This document shows positions 15,382 through 21,640 of a stretch of DNA of 21,640 bases, piece by piece. Every line of letters starts with the position of its first letter. The first letter of the stretch is position 1. The DNA is from Acidobacteriota bacterium (GTDB lineage Bacteria; Acidobacteriota; UBA6911; RPQK01; JAPXNP01): assembly GCA_030614585.1 (NCBI GenBank), contig JAUWTT010000008.1, forward strand, positions 1 through 21,640, written 5' to 3'. Under the pieces are notes generated by a model. That model was not told the origin of the DNA. It made no database searches and saw nothing but the letters and a program-made list of their open reading frames with translations. Made by a program: the position numbers and the translations under genes.

Positions 15382-15719
15382 CTCTGAATCCACCGGTGGA
15401 AGGTCAACAGAAAACCAAGGGGCAGGATGAGCACAGGGACAACCCAGACCCCAAACAGCATCAGGAATGTGGAGCCGGGAAGCCCGAATACTAGATCATT
15501 TTCCTTCCAGATGGCCCCGGGGACCACCCAGTCCAGAAGGAGTACAAAGAGCACCGCGAGTAACCATAACCAGAATAAGAGCAGGAGACTGCGGGGTGCA
15601 CCTCCCAGCGAAGCAAGAGCAACAATCAGAGAAACGACTCCCAGAGCCAGCAGAAAAGGACTGAAAAAGCACCCCGCCAGAATCAGAACCAAAGAAACCA
15701 GAATCAGAAAAGACGGCAT
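15378..15719 (-). CDS. Small membrane protein paired with the sodium:solute symporter
   Basis: A 113-residue hydrophobic protein with about four transmembrane segments (roughly 2-17, 21-40, 45-65 and 84-106). Its C-terminal part, FGLPGSTFLMLFGVWVVP followed by LGFLLTFHRW, resembles small proteins encoded immediately upstream of SSS symporters in other bacteria, such as those of the DUF997/YhdT, DUF485 and DUF3311 groups; I cannot assign which. Overlap with the symporter (ATGA) indicates co-translation and probably a physical partner. LILAGC near the N-terminus looks like a lipobox, but there is no positively charged n-region, so I read it as part of the first membrane helix. ATG 15719 is preferred to the adjacent GTG at 15722. 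Confidence 0.7.
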   Translation of the reverse strand: MPSFLILVSLVLILAGCFFSPFLLALGVVSLIVALASLGGAPRSLLLLFWLWLLAVLFVLLLDWVVPGAIWKENDLVFGLPGSTFLMLFGVWVVPVLILPLGFLLTFHRWIQR

Positions 15720-15744
15720 CACTGCTCACACCGCAACAGCTAAA

Positions 15745-15915
15745 CTCGAAGCTCGAAATCCAAAACGCAAAACAAGCTCGAAATTGCAAGGTCTAAGGTC
15801 TAAACGCCTTGAATTATCTCATTCTAAAAGCGGTGCCGGCGCGATCCTGTTCTTGTCCTTGGATATTCGAGCTTGCGATTTGTTCAAACTTCGAACTTCG
15901 AACTTCGAACTTGGG
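15745..15915. repeat. Inverted pair of heptamer-period arrays (TTCGAA type)
   Basis: The left part (15745-15800) runs in 7-base steps (CTCGAAG, CTCGAAA, TCCAAAA, CGCAAAA, CAAGCTC, GAAATTG, CAAGGTC, TAAGGTC). The right part ends with ACTTCGA three times (15888-15908) then ACTTGGG. The left arm 15747-15791 aligns with the reverse complement of 15857-15900 over most of its length with a one-base gap, so the pair could form a large hairpin around a 65-base centre. It occupies most of the gap between the HEAT gene and the small membrane protein gene; no gene is present there. Confidence 0.75.
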
Positions 15916-15946
15916 CTAAGCCCCGCCTCCTCTTTCGTTCCGACTC

Positions 15947-17299
15947 TTACCCCGGAAATCGCCCATGCAGCCTGCGAATCGCCAGGTTTGCAGCCGATGC
16001 CACGTTGGCATCTTTGTCGTTAGTCATCTCCTCTGCCACCGGAAGCGCAGACGAATCACCCCGCAATCCCAAAACGTTCAGGATTGCCACTTTCTGTTTG
16101 GCGGGTTCGGTTTGGACGTATATGTAGATGAGCTTCGTTTGTTCGGCATCGAACTCCAGCAGGTAGTAATAGGCCTGCTTGTTATCTGCATTGTCGGCCA
16201 GTTCCACCAAGTGTTCTTCGCGCCCCAACAGGAAAAGGGCATAACTCATCGCCAATTTGACGCTCTTAGATTTCTCCTGGATATACCTGGTGGCCAACAG
16301 CTTCAAGTAGCCGGCATCGCCCATCCTTCCGAGACCTTCAGCCCCGTAACGTCGAAACGCATCACGACTATCTTCAAGCGCAGACTCGAAAATCTCGGCG
16401 CTTCGCTCGTCTCCTATATAGGCGAGAGCTTCAAGGAGCTTCCTCTGAAGGTCATCGCTTCCAGACACGGGCACCACGCCAAAGACCTTCTTTCTCTCCT
16501 CGATGTCCGCTCCGTATAGCTCGTTCAGGGCCGGGACAGCGTTCTTGACTCTTAGATGGCCCAGAGCAAGGATCGCCTCATCATGGACCTGCTTGTTCGA
16601 GTCTCGAATCATCGGAATGAGGACTTCGCCCGCAGAAGGATCTCCAATCTTGTAGATGGTTCTAATCATCTCAACTTTGATCCCAACGTCCTCTTCTTTC
16701 TCAATCGCGTCTTCGATCGCCGGAAGTGCAGCTTGAGCTCGCAGAACTCCCAAGGCCATCGTGGCATCCTTGCGGATTCCCTTTACTGACGAAAACAGCA
16801 GGTCGGCAATCGCCTTTACAGCGTCCTCACTGACATCAACATAGGGTTCGACCATCAACGGATTGTAGGTATCACTAAGCGGGTTCAAGAATACTCCGGC
16901 CTTCTTCATATCCGTTGCGAACCCAGAGGGGGGATTGGCATACACGTTCACGATCCCCTGAATCCCTATCTTCTGCATATCTGCGCTCGGATCCCGAACC
17001 GATTTGATGTACGCAGGCAGGGCCCTTGGATCATTGATCTTGAGTAAGGCTTTTGCGGCCGCAAGCTTGACCGACGAATTAGAGTCTTCCACCAACGGGA
17101 TTATGTCCGGGACAGCTTTAGTGATCCCGTTGTCTCCCAACGCCTTGGCAGCTTCCTTCCGTCGTTCAGCATCAGGGCTCTTTAGATCATAGATCAGCCC
17201 ATCCACAGTACGATCTGTGGTTTGCAGGGCCGAAGACATTCCCACAGAGGCCAGGAACGAAACAACAAACACAACAATGGAGACCTTCCACGATTTCAT
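15947..17299 (-). CDS. Exported HEAT-repeat protein
   Basis: A 450-residue protein with an N-terminal signal peptide (Lys-rich start, hydrophobic core VSIVVFVVSFLASVG, likely cleavage after SSA near residue 25). The rest is a chain of HEAT-like helical repeats of about 30 to 35 residues, recognisable by lines such as DAERRKEAAKALGDNG, NSSVKLAAAKALLKIND, VKGIRKDATMALGVLRAQ, KQVHDEAILALGHLRVKNAV and RDAFRRYGAEGLGRMGD. Repeats of this type form a curved scaffold for protein binding; no catalytic motif is visible, so its task in the periplasm is unknown. The ATG at 17299 has AGGAT about 9 bases upstream; a TTG at 17305 is less well placed. It is transcribed divergently from the M14 peptidase gene. 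Confidence 0.85.
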   Translation of the reverse strand: MKSWKVSIVVFVVSFLASVGMSSALQTTDRTVDGLIYDLKSPDAERRKEAAKALGDNGITKAVPDIIPLVEDSNSSVKLAAAKALLKINDPRALPAYIKSVRDPSADMQKIGIQGIVNVYANPPSGFATDMKKAGVFLNPLSDTYNPLMVEPYVDVSEDAVKAIADLLFSSVKGIRKDATMALGVLRAQAALPAIEDAIEKEEDVGIKVEMIRTIYKIGDPSAGEVLIPMIRDSNKQVHDEAILALGHLRVKNAVPALNELYGADIEERKKVFGVVPVSGSDDLQRKLLEALAYIGDERSAEIFESALEDSRDAFRRYGAEGLGRMGDAGYLKLLATRYIQEKSKSVKLAMSYALFLLGREEHLVELADNADNKQAYYYLLEFDAEQTKLIYIYVQTEPAKQKVAILNVLGLRGDSSALPVAEEMTNDKDANVASAANLAIRRLHGRFPG

Positions 17300-17450
17300 C
17301 TTCAATATCCTTTCACCATTAGCCGGTGTTTTAGCATAAACCTACCAGAGTTATCTGACTCGCCCGGGATCGCTGCACAAAGCTATCTCCAAGCAACCTC
17401 AAGCCTCTGTTTCAAAGATGTCTATCAAATAGGAAAGTCTGACACCTTGC

Positions 17451-17480
17451 TTGACCTCACCCTGTTCTGATCTAGAGAAT
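17451..17480 (+). promoter_or_regulatory. Possible promoter of the M14 peptidase gene
   Basis: TTGACC (17451-17456, five of six) is followed after 18 bases by GAGAAT (17475-17480, four of six). Transcription would start near 17487 and give a leader of about 35 bases before the ATG at 17522. Moderate match only. Confidence 0.35.
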
Positions 17481-17521
17481 TAGGACTTCGTCTACACAAC
17501 GCAAAGCGAGGGATGTGAACT

Positions 17522-20095
17522 ATGCAGAATCGCAGCAGTCTTGGTCTGATCTTCCTGGCCCTGTGCCTTGGTGCCTCTCTAACTTCCTGGTCTTTTGGCG
17601 AGAGAGTTCCAATGATACAGGACTTCGAAGCTGAAGGGGTCAGCTACTCTGAATCAATCACAAGCCCTGAGGAGCTGATTGGGCATCAGATTGGGTCCCG
17701 GCACACTCGACCGGACCAGGTTGTCCACTATTTCGAAACGATTGGAAAAATCAGTCCGCGGGTGAAGGTCAAGACTCACGGTAGAACCTATGAAGGGCGG
17801 CCCCTGATCCATGCCATCGTAACCTCACCCGAGAATCAAGAGCGAATTGATCAGCTGCGGGAAGCGAACCTGCAACTCTCGGCCAAACCTGCTGAAACGA
17901 CGGACTCCGATCTCGTGCAAATGCCGGTTTTCGTGAACATGGGCTACAGCGTGCACGGTAACGAAGCCAGTGGGACCGAAGCTGCATTACTCCTCCTCTA
18001 TCACCTGGCTGCTGGGAACGGCGCGCCTGTTGAGTCGATCCTCAACAACGTTGTTGTCATTATTGACCCGATGCTGAACCCGGATGGAAGGGCACGCTTC
18101 GTGGGTTGGGTGAACGCCAACCGAGGTCGCGTGGCCGGCAGCGACCCGAACGACCGCGAACACGTCGAGCCCTGGCCGGGTGGAAGGACCAATCATTACT
18201 GGTTCGACCTCAACCGTGACTGGCTCCTCGGCCAACTGGTAGAGTCACAAGCAAGGCTTGAGTTATTCCATCATTGGCGACCTCAACTTCAGACCGACTT
18301 CCACGAAATGGGAAGCCAGTCAACTTTCTTCTTCCAACCCGGGGTGCCGGATCGAAACAACCCCAACACGCCTGAACGCACTCACAAACTGACCCGTGAG
18401 GTAGCCAACTACCACGCCGAGGCACTCGATCGGATCGGCTCTCTCTACTACTCCGAGGAAACCTTCGACGATTTCTACTTCGGCAAAGGCTCAAGTTATC
18501 CGGACATAAACGGGGCGGTCGGAATCTTGTTCGAGCAGGCCACTTCAAGATCGCTGCGCAGAGAGATCAAAACCGGCATTCTGGACTACAGCTTCACCAT
18601 TCGAAATCAACTCGCCGTTAGCTTTTCTTCCCTTAAAGCTGCTGTCGAAATGCGTGAGAAGCTGCTTCGGAACCAGCGCGATTTCTATCTCGAAACAGAA
18701 GAGATGGCACAAAACAGCAGTGTCAGAGCTTACATCATTCAAAACGAAGGGGTCGGTCAACGGGCTTTGCCTCTGGTTGAGGTTCTTTTGAGACACCAGA
18801 TCCAGGTCTTCAAACTCGCAAAGGGGATCGAAATCGAAACCACTCGGTATCAAGCCGGGAAAGCGTATATTGTGCCGATGCTTCAACCGCAGGCTCGCCT
18901 TCTGAAAGCACTGATGGAAAGAGTCACGGAGTTCAGCGCCCAAGTGTTCTACGACGTATCTACGTGGACTCTGCCCCTGGCTTTTGGTGTCGAAGTTTCC
19001 GAATTTGAAGGGGATTTCGAGGCGCACACTGGAGAAGAGGTTACCGCTCCACTGGCGCCTTCAGGTTCGCTAGCCGGGAAACAAGCGAAATATGGCTATT
19101 TGGTGGAGTGGGAGAACTACTTGTCACCTCGAGCCCTTTACCGGCTTCAACAATCGGAAATAACTGTACGACTCCTGAAGAAACCTGCAGTCACCGAGGT
19201 AGATGGAATCCGTCGGACGTTAAACCCCGGGACACTGATCGTACCGGTAAATCAAGACCGGGTCGAACCCCGGGTGGTTCATGAAACGGTGGCCAGGATT
19301 GTGGAGGTTGATGGCGCCGCAGTGTTTGGAGTGTCCACCGGCCTGACACTCTCAGGGCCCGACCTTGGAAGTCCTTCTTCTACCCCGCTTGAGATTCCGA
19401 AGATCGCCTTGCTCTCTGGGGATGGAGCCCGGTCTTCTCAGATTGGAGAAGCCTGGTTTCAGCTCAATGAGAGAATTGGGATCCCCGTTTCCCTGTTGGA
19501 CGAACAGAGAGTAGGGGGAACAGATCTGAGCCGATACAACACACTGATTCTGGTAGGTGGCTCTCATTCGCACTTGTTGGAAGATGCCGTCAATAAACTC
19601 AAAGCATGGATAAACCAGGGTGGGCTGCTCATTGTCATCCACGACGGTGTCAAATGGGCTGTGTCTAAAGAGCTGGTGGATGAGAAATTGCTGGAGATTC
19701 CGAAGGACACAACCCAGGTTCAATATGCTGACGTGGGCACCAGAAGGCGTTCTCAGTCTATCCCCGGTTCAATTTTCCGGGCGCATCTTGATCCTACGCA
19801 TCCTGTGGCATTTGGATTGGGGCAGGAACTCGATCTGTTCCGAAATCATGAAATAGCGTTGGAACTGTCGAAAACCCCCGGGGCAAACGTCGCCGTCTAT
19901 TCGGATGACCCTCTAATGAGTGGATACAGCCCAGACTCCAAAGTGGAAATCCTGAAAGGAACTCCAGCTGTCGTGGCCAGGAAGGTGGGCAAAGGTGCCA
20001 CAATACTCTTTCTCGACGATCCGAACTTCAGGGCATTCTGGTATGGCACGAGTGCTCTTTTCCTCAATGCAGTGTTCTTCGGTAGAGCGTTCTGA
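17522..20095 (+). CDS. Exported M14-family zinc carboxypeptidase-like protein with C-terminal amidotransferase-like domain
   Basis: A large (857-residue) secreted metallopeptidase. Residues 1 to about 26 form a signal peptide (LGLIFLALCLGASLTSWSF). The peptidase domain has all M14 marks: zinc ligands His145 and Glu148 (YSVHGNEASG), the NPDGR segment at 186-190, Asn231-Arg232 (FDLNRDW, the carboxylate-binding pair of carboxypeptidase A), third zinc ligand His261 (TDFHEMG) and general base Glu338 (GILFEQATSR). The tail from about residue 620 looks like a class I glutamine-amidotransferase/ThuA-like fold (KIALLSGDGARSS; YNTLILVGGSHSHLL; LKAWINQGGLLIVIHDG), without an obvious nucleophile Cys. It most likely trims peptides outside the cytoplasm. 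GAGGGA precedes the ATG. Confidence 0.88.
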   Translation: MQNRSSLGLIFLALCLGASLTSWSFGERVPMIQDFEAEGVSYSESITSPEELIGHQIGSRHTRPDQVVHYFETIGKISPRVKVKTHGRTYEGRPLIHAIVTSPENQERIDQLREANLQLSAKPAETTDSDLVQMPVFVNMGYSVHGNEASGTEAALLLLYHLAAGNGAPVESILNNVVVIIDPMLNPDGRARFVGWVNANRGRVAGSDPNDREHVEPWPGGRTNHYWFDLNRDWLLGQLVESQARLELFHHWRPQLQTDFHEMGSQSTFFFQPGVPDRNNPNTPERTHKLTREVANYHAEALDRIGSLYYSEETFDDFYFGKGSSYPDINGAVGILFEQATSRSLRREIKTGILDYSFTIRNQLAVSFSSLKAAVEMREKLLRNQRDFYLETEEMAQNSSVRAYIIQNEGVGQRALPLVEVLLRHQIQVFKLAKGIEIETTRYQAGKAYIVPMLQPQARLLKALMERVTEFSAQVFYDVSTWTLPLAFGVEVSEFEGDFEAHTGEEVTAPLAPSGSLAGKQAKYGYLVEWENYLSPRALYRLQQSEITVRLLKKPAVTEVDGIRRTLNPGTLIVPVNQDRVEPRVVHETVARIVEVDGAAVFGVSTGLTLSGPDLGSPSSTPLEIPKIALLSGDGARSSQIGEAWFQLNERIGIPVSLLDEQRVGGTDLSRYNTLILVGGSHSHLLEDAVNKLKAWINQGGLLIVIHDGVKWAVSKELVDEKLLEIPKDTTQVQYADVGTRRRSQSIPGSIFRAHLDPTHPVAFGLGQELDLFRNHEIALELSKTPGANVAVYSDDPLMSGYSPDSKVEILKGTPAVVARKVGKGATILFLDDPNFRAFWYGTSALFLNAVFFGRAF

Positions 20096-20113
20096 ACCTG
20101 AGAATGATGATCT

Positions 20114-20133
20114 GGAAGGATAGTAGTCCTTCC
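20114..20133 (+). other. Hairpin between the peptidase and MATE genes
   Basis: Perfect 7-base arms GGAAGGA/TCCTTCC with a TAGTAG loop, 18 bases after the M14 stop codon. No T run follows, so it is not a standard intrinsic terminator; it may slow read-through, stabilise the upstream message 3' end, or influence MATE translation, whose ATG is 20 bases further on. Confidence 0.45.
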
Positions 20134-20152
20134 AATCGGGAAAACCCTCCGC

Positions 20153-21499
20153 ATGAAGATATCGAGAGATGAGCTGACCTCAATGCTCCGGCTGGCCCTG
20201 CCGGTAGTAGTGGCAGAATTAGGCTGGGTTTCGATGTCGATCGTGGATACCATGATGGTTGGGCGGCTTGGACCTGAAGCCATCGGCGCCGTGAGCGTTG
20301 GCAATAGCCTGTTCATCGCGGCTGCGATCTTCGGGATTGGGCTTCTCCTAGGTCTCGATACATTTATTTCCCGAGCGTTTGGCGCTGATAACCATTCTGA
20401 ATGTCGCCGGTGGTTGGCCCACGGGGTTCTCTTGAGCCTGTTTCTCACCCCTCCTTTGACCGGAGCAGTGCTGCTGCCGATCCTGTTTCTGGACGAATGG
20501 GGAACGAGACCCGAGGTCCTGGCTCTCGCTATACCCTACTTGAAGACGCTTGCGTTCGGAGTGTTACCACTTCTCCTCTACGCCTCTTTCCGACGTTATC
20601 TGCAAGCCCTCTCGAGAGTTGCAGTCGTCATGTTCGCCCTCATCACGGCTAATCTTGTGAATGCAGCCGCGAACTGGGTTCTCATCTTCGGAAACTTAGG
20701 CTTTCCGCCGCTGGGTGTCGAGGGTGCAGGGTGGGCAACATTTATCTCCCGCTCCTACATGGCCCTGGTTCTTTTCGCATTCATTCTCTACGCCGAGCGT
20801 CATCGCATACAGGCGTTCATCAAGGAGTTCACTCATTTCGAAAAGCAGCGGCTGAAAGACCTCCTCAGCCTCGGCTTCCCAGCGGCAATCCAACTGACGT
20901 TAGAAATTGGAGTCTTTGCCATGGCTACCGCCCTGGTTAGCCGTCTTGATCCACTTTCTCTTGCGGCCCATCAAGTTGCGCTGGCAACAGCTTCCTTTAC
21001 CTTCATGGTCCCTCTAGGTGTATCCGCTGCAGCTGCAGTGCGAGTCGGCCAGGCAATGGGTCGAGGACGGCCTGACCAAGCAGCCAACTCAGGCTGGATG
21101 GCGTTGATTGTCGGATCAGTTTTTACAACATTCGCTGCTCTGATGTTCCTGATATTTCCGGTACAGATCCTGAGGCTTTATACCCCGGAAACCGCAGTTA
21201 TCTCGGTCGGGGTCCCTTTGCTCGCCATCGCCGCGTTCTTCCAGGTATTTGACGGCCTGCAAGTCATCTCAACCGGTGCACTCCGAGGCACAGGTGAAAC
21301 CCGCACCGCGATGAAAGCCAGTCTTGTGTGTCACTGGCTTCTGGGCCTACCGATCGGTTATTTCCTTTGCTTTACTCTGGATTGGGGAGTGTTTGGCATC
21401 TGGATTGGCTTGAGTACCGGTCTAACAGTTGTTGGAATCTGGCTCGTTTCGTTCTGGTCATTCAAAACCAGGCAAATGACACGAACCGGTGATCGGTGA
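20153..21499 (+). CDS. MATE family efflux transporter
   Basis: A 448-residue inner-membrane antiporter with 12 predicted helices in two related halves, likely exporting cationic drugs or metabolites with Na+ or H+. Family marks include LPVVVAELGWVSMSIVDTMMVGRLG at the start (the second half being the V-D-x-x-M-V-G-x-L-G pattern), NAAANWVLIFG and GVEGAGWAT after helix 5, LSLAAHQVALATASFTFMVPLGVSAAAAVRVGQAMG at the start of the second half, and STGALRGTGETR near the end. The last residues, Thr-Gly-Asp-Arg plus the stop codon, are encoded by the heptamer array CGGTGAT that begins at 21487, so the native C-terminus seems to have been invaded by the repeat. It follows the peptidase by 57 bases, possibly co-transcribed. 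Confidence 0.93.
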   Translation: MKISRDELTSMLRLALPVVVAELGWVSMSIVDTMMVGRLGPEAIGAVSVGNSLFIAAAIFGIGLLLGLDTFISRAFGADNHSECRRWLAHGVLLSLFLTPPLTGAVLLPILFLDEWGTRPEVLALAIPYLKTLAFGVLPLLLYASFRRYLQALSRVAVVMFALITANLVNAAANWVLIFGNLGFPPLGVEGAGWATFISRSYMALVLFAFILYAERHRIQAFIKEFTHFEKQRLKDLLSLGFPAAIQLTLEIGVFAMATALVSRLDPLSLAAHQVALATASFTFMVPLGVSAAAAVRVGQAMGRGRPDQAANSGWMALIVGSVFTTFAALMFLIFPVQILRLYTPETAVISVGVPLLAIAAFFQVFDGLQVISTGALRGTGETRTAMKASLVCHWLLGLPIGYFLCFTLDWGVFGIWIGLSTGLTVVGIWLVSFWSFKTRQMTRTGDR

Positions 21500-21514
21500 T
21501 CGGTAATCGGTGAC
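21487..21514. repeat. Heptamer array CGGTGAT x4 overlapping the MATE stop codon
   Basis: Units CGGTGAT, CGGTGAT, CGGTAAT and CGGTGAC are contiguous. The first one and a half units are the final codons and stop of the MATE gene. Confidence 0.9.
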
Positions 21515-21533
21515 CTGTCGCGAAGAGCGAAGG

Positions 21534-21627
21534 CGGATGCCGGATGCCGGATGCCGGATGCCGGATGCCGGATGCCGGATGCCGGATGCCGGATGCCGGA
21601 TGCCGGATGCCGGATGCCGGATGCCGG
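21534..21627. repeat. Perfect heptamer array CGGATGC x13
   Basis: Thirteen identical CGGATGC units (21534-21624) followed by a partial CGG. Each neighbouring pair contains CCGG-ATG-CCGG, a tiny self-complementary hairpin. No change between copies suggests recent expansion or contraction by slippage. It lies 19 bases beyond the CGGTGAT array and nothing else is seen to the window end. Confidence 0.97.
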
Positions 21628-21640
21628 TAGAAATGATGTC

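Noticed and set aside
15666..15719. Lipoprotein signal (LILAGC) in the small symporter-linked protein
   Set aside because: No positive charges precede the hydrophobic stretch and further transmembrane segments follow; better explained as a first membrane helix.

Overview
The window is a compact, gene-dense piece of a bacterial chromosome. Genes from position 1 to about 17300 are all on the minus strand; two genes at the right end are on the plus strand. No gap between genes exceeds 300 bases, and no rRNA, tRNA, phage, transposase or CRISPR sequence was seen. The gene set is mostly core housekeeping: glycyl- and leucyl-tRNA synthetases, ribosomal protein S20, DNA polymerase III delta, RecO, endonuclease IV, HU, D-Ala-D-Ala ligase and phospholipid synthesis. 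LptE, PssA and Psd imply a diderm with LPS and phosphatidylethanolamine. Split glyQ/glyS, a long-form Dcd, an exported HEAT-repeat protein, a large M14 peptidase and many degenerate intergenic repeats would fit Acidobacteriota or a related phylum. That placement is an inference without any database comparison.

Layout in order of minus-strand transcription (right to left): an exported HEAT-repeat protein; a two-gene symporter unit (small membrane protein plus Na+/solute symporter); endonuclease IV; HU with a site-2-type M50 protease; the block dcd-leuS-lptE-holA; rpsT-phoH under a fully consensus promoter; ddl; a small YdcH/DUF465 protein ending at a good intrinsic terminator; psd-pssA-recO; and glyQ-glyS, the last running off the left edge. 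On the plus strand, an exported M14 metallopeptidase and a MATE efflux pump are divergent from the HEAT gene.

Functionally, the dcd-leuS-lptE-holA-rpsT stretch preserves a conserved bacterial neighbourhood (leuS-lptE-holA). psd and pssA overlap and encode the two consecutive steps from CDP-diacylglycerol to phosphatidylethanolamine. glyQ and glyS overlap and encode the two subunits of one enzyme.

Two things stand out. First, the dCTP deaminase is well conserved except that the catalytic glutamate (Glu138 in E. coli) is serine. Second, several intergenic regions are built from tandem heptamers of unrelated sequence (CCCAGCT, ACTTCGA, CGGTGAT, CGGATGC) plus an octamer-like inverted repeat. The main arrays lie directly behind stop codons, one array supplies the last codons of the MATE gene, and one is a strong G-quadruplex candidate in mRNA. 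No clearly new multi-gene system was found.
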